This document shows, one piece after another, positions 1 to 6,378 of a stretch of 16,706 nt of DNA. A program made the position numbers and the translations under genes. The notes under the pieces were generated by a model. The model did not search any database, was not told the DNA's origin, and saw nothing but the letters and a program-made list of their open reading frames with translations. This DNA comes from a bacterium (GTDB taxonomy: Bacteria; Babelota; Babeliae; Babelales; JABDEC01): assembly GCA_947486885.1 (NCBI GenBank), contig CANKVQ010000002.1, positions 1 to 16,706 of the forward strand. The letters run 5' to 3'. The number at the start of each line of letters is the position of its first letter. Position 1 is the stretch's first letter.

Positions 1-746
1 TAAGATAATACTATTTTTTTCAGTTCTTGAAAATTAATGCTAGCTTTGCCGATTAAAACGCCATTTAATTCTGTAATTTGCTGCAATTCAGAAATATTAT
101 TAGCAGTTACGCTACCGCCGTAAATTATAAAATAGCTTTTCAGGCAATTATTATACTTGGTTTTAATAATAGCCTGTACCGCTTGGCAAAACTGAGAAAT
201 TTCTGAATTTGTAGGTACTTTTCCAGTGCCGATAGCCCAGTTTGGTTCATAAGCAATAATAAATGAGCTCTCACACTGAGCTAAATCTTCTAAAGTTAAA
301 TCAGCTAAAATATTTATTAACTGTTGAGCGTCACTAATACAGATTATGGGTACAATTTTAGCCTGAATTAATAACTTAATTTTAGCTGTAAGTTCTAATT
401 CAGTTTCGTAAAAAAATTTTCGGCGCTCAGCATGTCCGACTAAGCAGTAGTTACAGCCTAGTTCTTGCAGTGACTTAGCTGATATTTCGCCGGTATAGGC
501 ACCAAGCTCTGTAGCAGAACAGTTCTGTGCGCCTAATTTAATACTAGAAATATTTTGAGTATCTAATATTTCTGAAATTTGGGCCAGAGTTATAAAGCTA
601 GGACAAATTACTAATTTTTTATTCTGGATTTTGAGTTCTACAGCTAATTGCTGTAACTCAGTTAGATCTTGTTTAAAAAAACTTAGCTCTTGTTGATAAG
701 CTAAGTAACTTTTCCAATTGGCGATATATAACCAGAGCTTTGACAT
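1..746 (-). CDS. tpiA: Triosephosphate isomerase, 3' end cut by window edge
   Basis: Glycolytic enzyme interconverting dihydroxyacetone phosphate and glyceraldehyde 3-phosphate in the cytoplasm. The reverse strand reads 248 codons from an ATG at 746 and then leaves the window with a partial codon beginning TA, so the protein is nearly or fully complete. Visible family motifs are ANWK near the start (Asn10 and Lys12), GAQNCS at 72-77, the catalytic His105 in VGHAERR, the catalytic Glu167 in AYEPNWAIGTGK, the phosphate-binding YGGSVT at 209-214, and LIGKAS at 231-236. The usual CIGE stretch reads CISD. No clear Shine-Dalgarno precedes the ATG, and the upstream lipoprotein gene ends only 10 bases before it, so translational coupling and co-transcription with the small secreted-protein genes are likely. 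Confidence 0.96.
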   Translation of the reverse strand, partial: MSKLWLYIANWKSYLAYQQELSFFKQDLTELQQLAVELKIQNKKLVICPSFITLAQISEILDTQNISSIKLGAQNCSATELGAYTGEISAKSLQELGCNYCLVGHAERRKFFYETELELTAKIKLLIQAKIVPIICISDAQQLINILADLTLEDLAQCESSFIIAYEPNWAIGTGKVPTNSEISQFCQAVQAIIKTKYNNCLKSYFIIYGGSVTANNISELQQITELNGVLIGKASINFQELKKIVLS

Positions 747-756
747 AGATTAGATT

Positions 757-1119
757 TTACCAGTTTGAATTGTAATGGCTATAGCCATCATCTATATACC
801 ATGGCTTGCCATCATAGTTGTAACCATGTGGACCCATGCTTTCTGGTACATGATGATCAGCAGATGGTGTATTAACTGATTTATCACACCAAAGCGGTTT
901 ATAAGTAGTATCATAGCAACTTTTGCATGGTCCATGCTTGCATGTAGATGGGGTTTTGTTTAGATAATTAGTTTTTTGGTTTTTTCTAGTTATTTTAGTT
1001 TGTTTAACAGTCTTATAATTATTGTTATTAGGGTTTATGGCTTTAATAGTGCAGCTATTTAAGCTAGCTAATAAACTTAAAATTAAAAATTTTGTGAGTT
1101 TAAAATTTATTTTTGACAC
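757..1119 (-). CDS. Small cysteine-containing putative lipoprotein
   Basis: Unrecognised 120-aa protein. It starts at GTG (1119) behind a strong GAGGGG ribosome binding site 7 bases upstream. Residues 1-22 form a basic-hydrophobic signal ending Leu-Asn-Ser-Cys23, which fits a lipobox, so it is probably a membrane-anchored lipoprotein. The mature part has a lysine- and asparagine-rich linker (28-55), then four cysteines at 60, 65, 68 and 78, and a C-terminal tail rich in Gly, Tyr, His and Trp (95-120). The gene sits between the 90-aa secreted-protein gene (30 bases) and tpiA (10 bases) on the same strand, so the three are probably one transcript. I cannot assign a function. Confidence 0.7.
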   Translation of the reverse strand: MSKINFKLTKFLILSLLASLNSCTIKAINPNNNNYKTVKQTKITRKNQKTNYLNKTPSTCKHGPCKSCYDTTYKPLWCDKSVNTPSADHHVPESMGPHGYNYDGKPWYIDDGYSHYNSNW

Positions 1120-1149
1120 TATAACCCCTCAATTTAAATAAGTTAATTT

Positions 1150-1422
1150 TTATTTTAGATCTCGAATATAATGTTCAATTGGTAAATCAATATAATGAGG
1201 TGTTTCATAATGTTGCCGGCGAGTTACACAGCGATCAAGTAAAACGCTATATATTTTGCCATTTGGACAAGCGCTTCTATTAATTCTAAGCTCTGCTAGT
1301 AATTTTCTGGGGGTTATTAAATTAATTAAAGTTAATATTGTTAATAAAAGCTTAGACTTATACCCATATCGGTGTTCGGCAAATAGCTGTTTTTTGGATT
1401 TATTATAGTTTTTAATAATCAT
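1150..1422 (-). CDS. Small exported protein with a reduced cysteine module
   Basis: Unrecognised 90-aa protein. I choose the ATG at 1422 because GGAG lies 6 bases upstream; an in-frame ATG at 1434 has only a weak site and would add four residues. The N-terminus is long and basic (1-23) before a hydrophobic stretch (24-37) and Leu-Leu-Ala (41-43), giving either a long signal peptide or a membrane anchor. The mature part has two cysteines, Cys52 and Cys65, in a C-x2-G-x2-Y-S-x5-C arrangement that matches the module of the 185-aa protein at 4114-4671, with Ser replacing the middle Cys. It is the first gene behind the dyad promoter at 1458-1481 and is followed 30 bases later by the lipoprotein gene. 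Confidence 0.6.
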   Translation of the reverse strand: MIIKNYNKSKKQLFAEHRYGYKSKLLLTILTLINLITPRKLLAELRINRSACPNGKIYSVLLDRCVTRRQHYETPHYIDLPIEHYIRDLK

Positions 1423-1457
1423 TTCGAGCTCCATCTTTAGTTTGGTTGTGATAGTTA

Positions 1458-1481
1458 ATTATATTGCTATAACTATAGCAA
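1458..1481 (-). promoter_or_regulatory. Putative -10 box abutted by an 18-bp operator-like dyad
   Basis: On the minus strand a TATAAT (1458-1463) is immediately preceded by the perfect inverted repeat TTGCTATA-GT-TATAGCAA (1464-1481). The -10 lies about 24 bases before the ATG at 1434. No good -35 was found at the usual distance, which would fit an activator- or repressor-controlled promoter. The binding protein is unknown. Confidence 0.4.
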
Positions 1482-1585
1482 ACAGTTTAATGTGCTATTG
1501 ATAAATTAAGCAATATATTTAAAGATAGAAGCTATAAGCTATTTATTTAAAGCTTTTTGATATAATAATACTAATTTAGATTAAC

Positions 1586-2122
1586 TTAAAATGTTACACC
1601 CCAAGTACGTCTGCCGTTACCAGTGTCGCCAAAGCCACTATCAGGAGTAGGAGGTATAAAATCAAGATCTTCATAAGTTACGGCAGCTGGACCATCAACA
1701 TTAACTGTGCCATAAATCAGATCTGCATCAGTATTATTAGGGAAACAGATTTGAACCGTATCTGCAGAAACATCATTCCAAAAACTGTTACTAGGGTCGC
1801 AAAGCATAGTTGTTGCTATAGCACGATTTGGGTTCCCATCAGCATCTAAAGCATTAGTATTAACAAAATCAGTAAATCTATCCTTATCCTGTAAATTATC
1901 TGAAAAACATGTAGCTAATTCCCATGGTCTAACGCAACTATTACCAATCTCACACCAGCTATAGCCGGCACCAGTTAAACAGCCATGGCTATCACGATTG
2001 CCACCAATTCTTTTAGCTTGCGTATATATATTTGTAATAAATAAATTACTGATAGTCAGGCCACTAAGTACTATCAAGTTAGTTAAAACTAAATTTTTAA
2101 ATTTCTTAAAATTTCTACACAT
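1586..2122 (-). CDS. Secreted cysteine/tryptophan-motif protein
   Basis: Unrecognised 178-aa protein. I place the start at the ATG at 2122, 9 bases after GGAG; an ATG at 2128 is only 3 bases from that site, and a TTG at 2137 overlaps it. Residues 9-31 are hydrophobic, with a likely signal peptidase site after Ile-Tyr-Thr-Gln-Ala36. The mature protein opens with an Ile-Gly-Gly, then Cys48-x8-Cys57-x5-Cys63-x8-Cys72 with GYSWC and RPWE in it. From memory, a similar Cys/Trp motif recurs at one end of secreted proteins in other bacteria, but I cannot name the family with confidence. The rest (80-178) is acidic with two further cysteines (108, 126) and a Gly-rich end. It is the last gene of the probable unit starting at 3002. 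Confidence 0.68.
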   Translation of the reverse strand: MCRNFKKFKNLVLTNLIVLSGLTISNLFITNIYTQAKRIGGNRDSHGCLTGAGYSWCEIGNSCVRPWELATCFSDNLQDKDRFTDFVNTNALDADGNPNRAIATTMLCDPSNSFWNDVSADTVQICFPNNTDADLIYGTVNVDGPAAVTYEDLDFIPPTPDSGFGDTGNGRRTWGVTF

Positions 2123-2169
2123 AGTCATAATCTCCAATTTTTAAAATTATTAATATTTTAATTTGCTTA

Positions 2170-2433
2170 TTAATCCGGTATGCAAACGTTAGTGCTGCTA
2201 CATTTATAGCCTTCGCAACAATTTTCGTCCTCGCCATAACACTCTTTTCCATAATTACCGCAGCTATTATCTACTGATTCACACGCCACTATAATATCGT
2301 CATTGTCATAAATTTGGGCATTAAGATCTTGGGTATAATATCCAATAACCAAAATAATAAAACTAAAAAAAATAGTTATAATTTTTGCTAAATTTATCGC
2401 TAATAGCTTTTTATTTTTAAGTAATTTTTTCAT
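2170..2433 (-). CDS. Secreted knottin-like cysteine-rich mini-protein
   Basis: Unrecognised 87-aa precursor. The ATG at 2433 follows GGAG by 10 bases; a TTG at 2439 is only 4 bases from it. Residues 1-10 are lysine-rich, 11-33 hydrophobic, and Leu-Asn-Ala39 is a plausible cleavage site, giving a mature acidic peptide of about 48 residues. It has seven cysteines at 51, 58, 65, 72, 73, 78 and 84. Cys58-x6-Cys65-x6-Cys72-Cys73-x4-Cys78-x5-Cys84 matches the spacing of inhibitor cystine knot (knottin) peptides, with the typical CCEGYKC centre; Cys51 is extra. Dickkopf- or colipase-like cysteine repeats are an alternative reading. It lies 35 bases after the 177-aa gene and 47 bases before the 178-aa gene, on the same strand. 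Confidence 0.68.
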   Translation of the reverse strand: MKKLLKNKKLLAINLAKIITIFFSFIILVIGYYTQDLNAQIYDNDDIIVACESVDNSCGNYGKECYGEDENCCEGYKCSSTNVCIPD

Positions 2434-2468
2434 AACCAAATCGCTCCATTTTCTAAAATTAATTAATC

Positions 2469-3002
2469 TTAGCCATTATTACGCGCAGTTGCTTCATGAT
2501 GAGCTTTGTTGGCTGCTACTGCTGCTTCTTCAGCATTAATCAGAATTTTAGTAATATCGCTGCGTTGTTGCATGGAGACATAGCCCAAAGCATGAATATG
2601 TTGCTCCGCCTTTTTTAATTCTTCCATTAAACGAGCATGCTCAAAATCTACAGGATCGCCAGTATGTGGTACCCCATTAATTATTTCATACCGGTGATCA
2701 GCGTTAGCTTTATTAGCTTGTTCAATAGCCAGATCAAGATGTTTATCGATTAATGCAAGATTGGTGTCTTCGCGTATAATTTGATCTTCTGGCAAATTCA
2801 ACAAAGCCTGCTTTACATTCTGGATATTACTAATTAATTGTTGATGAAACTGGTCAACAAGATCAATTTTTGAATTAAATGGAAATTGTAATTGTAACTC
2901 TGGTTTTGGGTCAACTTCATTAAGATCTAGTCGAAATAAAGCTTTAGCTGAACCAGTGATAGCTAAGCCTATAATTATTAGTAATCTCAATAATTTATTC
3001 AC
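2469..3002 (-). CDS. Secreted helical protein, paralogue of the 138-aa neighbour
   Basis: Unrecognised 177-aa protein starting at GTG (3002) with a GGGGG ribosome binding site 4 bases upstream. A classic signal peptide ends at Gly-Ser-Ala-Lys-Ala21. The mature chain has no cysteine and is predicted by eye to be largely helical, with charged amphipathic stretches (45-100 and 120-172) and a loop around Gly-Val-Pro-His-Thr-Gly-Asp (109-115). Its signal peptide (MNKLLRL) and its alanine-rich C-terminus (AAVAANKAHHEA) resemble those of the 138-aa protein encoded just upstream, so the two probably arose by duplication and diverged strongly. It is the first gene of a probable three-gene unit with the knottin-like and Cys/Trp-motif genes. 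Function unknown. Confidence 0.7.
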   Translation of the reverse strand: MNKLLRLLIIIGLAITGSAKALFRLDLNEVDPKPELQLQFPFNSKIDLVDQFHQQLISNIQNVKQALLNLPEDQIIREDTNLALIDKHLDLAIEQANKANADHRYEIINGVPHTGDPVDFEHARLMEELKKAEQHIHALGYVSMQQRSDITKILINAEEAAVAANKAHHEATARNNG

Positions 3003-3033
3003 TAGACCCCCAAATATTTTTATATAATCTCAG

Positions 3034-3072
3034 TTTTAACCAGGCAGTATTTAACTATCTGCCTGGTTAAAA
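3034..3072. terminator. Strong hairpin after the 138-aa gene
   Basis: Perfect 14-bp inverted repeat TTTTAACCAGGCAG / CTGCCTGGTTAAAA (arms 3034-3047 and 3059-3072) with an 11-base loop. It lies 19 bases past the stop codon of the gene at 3092-3508 and 31 bases before the start of the gene ending at 3002. Neither strand has a U-run after the stem, so it may block exonucleases or act with a factor rather than be a classic intrinsic terminator. Confidence 0.55.
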
Positions 3073-3091
3073 TTAAATAAATAGTATTATT

Positions 3092-3508
3092 TTAATTTAA
3101 GCTATTTATATATGCATGGCATGCTTGGTTAGCATTCCAGGCTGCTTGTTTAGCAGCTTCAATCTGCTTACTTAGGTAAGAATTTGTTATATTGCCAGCT
3201 GCTTCGTGAGCCAGGTTAAGATATTGTAATAAAAGTATATGTACTGCATCAACGACTTGAAGGCCATTTAATTGACATTCTGTATTAGCAATAGTGTCTT
3301 GTTTGATTGCTTGATCAATATTTGTTTTTATAGCTTTAGCATAAGGTGAATTTAGTGCGCTCGCTTGCTGTTGTATATTAAGCAAGATGTTCATTAAATT
3401 GTTATGTGCGATAGAAAAATCATCGCCTGGTGTACCTTGTAATAAAGCACTAGCGGAACCAATAGTAATTAAACCTGCGACTACGATTAATCTTAATAAT
3501 TTATTCAT
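3092..3508 (-). CDS. Secreted helical protein with two cysteines
   Basis: Unrecognised 138-aa protein. The ATG at 3508 follows GGAG by 8 bases. The signal peptide ends Gly-Ser-Ala-Ser-Ala21, and the next residues Leu-Leu recall the Ala-Leu junction of two neighbouring exported proteins. The mature part (22-138) looks wholly helical, with Cys78 and Cys131 the only cysteines, possibly forming a disulfide. The C-terminus (QAAWNANQACHAY) aligns with the matching region of the 177-aa protein downstream. The gene is flanked by hairpins at 3594-3625 and 3034-3072, so it is probably transcribed alone. Function unknown. Confidence 0.7.
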   Translation of the reverse strand: MNKLLRLIVVAGLITIGSASALLQGTPGDDFSIAHNNLMNILLNIQQQASALNSPYAKAIKTNIDQAIKQDTIANTECQLNGLQVVDAVHILLLQYLNLAHEAAGNITNSYLSKQIEAAKQAAWNANQACHAYINSLN

Positions 3509-3593
3509 AATATTTTCTCCATTTCATAATTTAATTTTTTTAGTTTTAACTCCATTTCCCCATCAAAATTTTAGGCTTTTATTTATTTTAAGT

Positions 3594-3625
3594 TCCAGTA
3601 GCACCTATTTCTAGATACTACTGGA
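3594..3625. terminator. Hairpin after the 112-aa gene
   Basis: Inverted repeat TCCAGTAG / CTACTGGA (3594-3601 and 3618-3625) with a 16-base loop, 11 bases past the stop codon of the gene at 3637-3975. No U-run follows the stem on the minus strand. Confidence 0.45.
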
Positions 3626-3636
3626 GACTAAAATTT

Positions 3637-3975
3637 TTAACGGCAACCTAACTCTTGTCTGGCAGCACTTAAAAGCTCTGGTGAAGTTCTATGAACTTGT
3701 GATGCTTTTTTAAAGTTAGTAGTTTTAGGAACATCGCTAGAAATATTACGCAAATGTTTATGCACTTGTTTTAACTCGGATTGAGTTAAGCGAGGTCGTT
3801 TTTCACCTACGTGTCTATTATAAACATTGCAAATACCTTTAGCATGTTGTTTTTCAGATGATGTCAATTTGGCTCTTTTTACTTGGTTAGCAGGCACCTG
3901 TTTATATAATAATGCGTTAACATCGGCGCCAACAGCTAAACTTAGCACAGCCACAAGTGATAATATTTTCTTCAT
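3637..3975 (-). CDS. Small secreted basic protein
   Basis: Unrecognised 112-aa protein. The ATG at 3975 follows GGGAG by 8 bases. Residues 1-21 are a standard Sec signal peptide ending Ala-Asp-Val-Asn-Ala21, again followed by Leu-Leu. The mature 91 residues are basic, rich in Lys, Arg and His, and carry two cysteines at 49 and 111, one near each end of the mature chain, suggesting a disulfide in an oxidising compartment. No known domain was recognised. Hairpins at 4062-4095 and 3594-3625 isolate the gene from its neighbours, so it is probably monocistronic. Confidence 0.7.
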   Translation of the reverse strand: MKKILSLVAVLSLAVGADVNALLYKQVPANQVKRAKLTSSEKQHAKGICNVYNRHVGEKRPRLTQSELKQVHKHLRNISSDVPKTTNFKKASQVHRTSPELLSAARQELGCR

Positions 3976-4061
3976 TAAATCTACTCCCTATTATATTTAT
4001 AATTATAAAGTGCCATCTACGCACCACGCGTAATGGAATTTTTATTGTTAATTCTGATTAC

Positions 4062-4095
4062 TTAGTGGGCAAAATATAGAAAATTTGCCCACTAA
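4062..4095. terminator. Strong hairpin after the 185-aa gene
   Basis: Perfect 12-bp inverted repeat TTAGTGGGCAAA / TTTGCCCACTAA (4062-4073 and 4084-4095) with a 10-base loop, 18 bases past the stop codon of the gene at 4114-4671. No U-run follows on the minus strand, as with the other hairpins in this cluster. Confidence 0.55.
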
Positions 4096-4113
4096 ATAGT
4101 TTATAAAATCTAG

Positions 4114-4671
4114 TTATTTTCTAGTTACAGTGTAACCAGTAGTACTATTATTTATTGGAACTAGGTTACCATCTGTGGTTACCGTATAACCCGTTGTGCT
4201 ACCACTAACACTGCCATTATCATAAACTGGTGGCATTGGTTGAATTGGCACCAGTGGAATTTGACATTGATTTATAATACTGGCACTTGCTCTTACAGTA
4301 GGATTACCAAATCTGCGACATGAACCATCAGCTGGACAATAAAGCTGGCCCATTAAACAGCTACGTACACCATCAGGTCCAATTGTTGGTTTTGGATTTA
4401 AACCAGTAGGGAAACAGGTATCAAGCGTGAAATATTGGGTTGAAATACAATTATTTTGTGCTGGGCACCAGTGTGCGCCAAGGCCACATGCTTGACGTTT
4501 TATGCCACCTGGCCCGATAATTTGTCGAGTACCGCCTGGTCCGATAATGATTTGAGCTTGCTGAGTGCCACCGGGCCCTAGGTTGCTAGGATCAGTTACA
4601 CCGTTAGAAGCTTGCACGTTACCAATAACAACTAAGCTCGAAAGAGCCATGATCGATAATAATTTCTTCAT
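4114..4671 (-). CDS. Secreted repeat protein with two cysteine modules
   Basis: Unrecognised 185-aa protein. I choose the ATG at 4671 because GGAGG lies 5 bases upstream; an upstream ATG at 4698 would add nine residues with no site. The signal peptide ends near Asn-Val-Gln-Ala21. The mature chain contains four short GP(G/D)G repeats (32-36, 44-48, 53-57, 98-102), two four-cysteine modules (Cys62-x6-69-x5-75-x10-86 and Cys105-x6-112-x5-118-x17-136), a proline-rich linker (138-149) and a repeated octapeptide STTGYTVT (158-165 and 176-183). All eight cysteines can pair. The modular build suggests a surface or secreted protein of unknown function. It is the first gene of the secreted cluster after gatB. 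Confidence 0.7.
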   Translation of the reverse strand: MKKLLSIMALSSLVVIGNVQASNGVTDPSNLGPGGTQQAQIIIGPGGTRQIIGPGGIKRQACGLGAHWCPAQNNCISTQYFTLDTCFPTGLNPKPTIGPDGVRSCLMGQLYCPADGSCRRFGNPTVRASASIINQCQIPLVPIQPMPPVYDNGSVSGSTTGYTVTTDGNLVPINNSTTGYTVTRK

Positions 4672-4793
4672 AAAAACCTCCGTTTTATACTTATACATAA
4701 CTACTATACCTAGGTTAATAGATTAGAGTTCCTAAAAGCAACAGTTTGGGGTGGTTTTTATTGAAAAGCACGCAAATATTATTAATTTTCAGG

Positions 4794-4811
4794 TTTAACT
4801 AATTAGTTAAA
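4794..4811. promoter_or_regulatory. Perfect 18-bp palindrome between gatB and the secreted cluster
   Basis: TTTAACTAATTAGTTAAA is its own reverse complement. It lies in the 189-base gap between the gatB stop and the first secreted-protein gene. It could be an operator or a weak hairpin for gatB transcripts. AT-rich palindromes also arise by chance. The rest of this gap shows no gene. Confidence 0.25.
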
Positions 4812-4860
4812 AATTTAGTTATTAGAGTCTAGGGGGTGGGCAATTTATATGATTTATAGT

Positions 4861-6318
4861 TCAGGCTAACAGCTTTAATAGTACTTTTTGGATAATTTGT
4901 GGATTTCCCCGACCTTGGGTTTTTTGCATCATTTGTCCGACAAAAAAGCCAATGAGCTTAGTTTTACCAGCCCGATACCCAGCTACATGTTCTGGATGCT
5001 GAGCTATAAGTTCTTGGGCCATGAGCTCAAGTTCAGCTTCTGACCCCATCTGTTTTAGCCCAAGTTGTTCAACTAGAACGCTAGGAGACTCGCCAGTTTT
5101 AGCTACTTGTTCAAAAATAGTCTTAGCCGCATGATTATTAATTATATTCTGATCTAGTAGATCTACTAGATCAGCTAGATACTTCGGGGTTAATTTACAG
5201 GTTTCGAGTGCGATTTTATGCTCTTTTAAATAGCCTAATAAATCTCTTAGAACCCAATTTACTAGTTGTTTACTATTAGTAAATTTGCGCGCAGCTTCGA
5301 AATAAAGGGCAGCTTCTGGTTCATCCATGAAGATCTCAGCTTCATATTCAGTTAAGCCAAGCACAGTCAGATAGCGTTGAAATTTAGCAGCAGGCAATTC
5401 CGGCAAGCTAGTTTTTACGATATCGATCATAGTTGGTGTAATTTCGATCCAAGGCAAATCAGGGTCTAAGAAGTAACGATAATCTGCAGCTTCTTCTTTA
5501 GAACGCATGATCACAGTTTTGCGATTTTTAGTATCCCAAAGTCGCGTTTCTTGACGAACTATGCCCCCTTTTTCTAATAATTTTATTTGACGTTCAATTT
5601 CATAATCGACAGCATCGCCAATAAATTTAAAAGAATTAATATTTTTGAGTTCACAGCGAGTGCCCATTTCAGTAGCAGTTTTTTTACGTACTGAAATATT
5701 GGTATCAGCTCGAAAGGCACCGTCTTCCATGTTGCCAGAGCAGATGCCAAGAGCATGCACGATATCGCGTAAAGTTTTTAAATATTGTTTGGCTTCGAAA
5801 GCGCTAGTAATGTCAGGATAACTTACGATTTCTAAAAGCGGAGTGCCTGTACGGTTTAAGTTTACCAAGCTAATATTTTGACTAGGTGCATGAATGTTTT
5901 TGCCAGCATCTTCTTCGATATGTATGCGAATTAGGCGGATATCTTTAGATCCATCAAGAGTTTGAATTTTAACTTTACCTAATGTGCAAATCGGTTCTTT
6001 ATCTTGAGTAATCTGATAATTTTTTGGTAAATCTGGATAAAAATAATGTTTACGCGCGAATTTAGAGATGGGCGCAATTTGACTTTCAGTTGCTAGTCCA
6101 ACTGCAATCGCATATTCAATAACTTTATGATTTAAAACAGGTAAAACACCAGGGTAGCCGGCGCAAATTTGGCAAATCTGACTATTTTGGGCTTGGTCAA
6201 CACTGTTAGGACAGCTACAAAAAATTTTACTTTTAGTTTGTAATTGTACGTGTACTTCAATGCCGATATTTATAGCATAGTCTGGATATTGTGTTAAAAT
6301 TGCGAGTTTTTCAGTCAT
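4861..6318 (-). CDS. gatB: Asp-tRNA(Asn)/Glu-tRNA(Gln) amidotransferase subunit B
   Basis: Subunit of GatCAB, which converts misacylated Glu-tRNA(Gln) or Asp-tRNA(Asn) to the amide in the cytoplasm; GatB binds the tRNA and activates the carboxyl group with ATP. The 485-aa length is normal. Visible motifs are IGIEVHVQL (18-26), four zinc-type cysteines (34, 36, 49, 52), EEDAGK (135-140), NRTGTPLLEIV (155-165), GNMEDGAFRADTN (195-207), KNINSFKFIGDAVDYE (225-240), and the C-terminal YqeY-like tail with GQMMQKTQGRGNP. The start at 6318 has GGGG about 8 bases upstream. gatA and gatC are not in the window. rng ends 60 bases upstream on the same strand, so the pair may share a transcript. Confidence 0.97.
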   Translation of the reverse strand: MTEKLAILTQYPDYAINIGIEVHVQLQTKSKIFCSCPNSVDQAQNSQICQICAGYPGVLPVLNHKVIEYAIAVGLATESQIAPISKFARKHYFYPDLPKNYQITQDKEPICTLGKVKIQTLDGSKDIRLIRIHIEEDAGKNIHAPSQNISLVNLNRTGTPLLEIVSYPDITSAFEAKQYLKTLRDIVHALGICSGNMEDGAFRADTNISVRKKTATEMGTRCELKNINSFKFIGDAVDYEIERQIKLLEKGGIVRQETRLWDTKNRKTVIMRSKEEAADYRYFLDPDLPWIEITPTMIDIVKTSLPELPAAKFQRYLTVLGLTEYEAEIFMDEPEAALYFEAARKFTNSKQLVNWVLRDLLGYLKEHKIALETCKLTPKYLADLVDLLDQNIINNHAAKTIFEQVAKTGESPSVLVEQLGLKQMGSEAELELMAQELIAQHPEHVAGYRAGKTKLIGFFVGQMMQKTQGRGNPQIIQKVLLKLLA

Positions 6319-6378
6319 CCTGAGACCCCGATGGTTTTTAATTAATAATCTGCGGCTTAGTTTAGCATAAATTCACAG

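Noticed and set aside
3387..3614. 75-codon plus-strand reading frame opposite the 138-aa gene
   Set aside because: Lies over the signal peptide codons of the minus-strand gene and the intergenic spacer, with no ribosome binding site.
757..4671. The small-gene cluster as a bacteriocin or toxin-antitoxin locus
   Set aside because: No immunity, transporter, maturation or antitoxin-like gene is present, and each product has its own export signal. A cysteine-knot spacing alone does not show toxicity.
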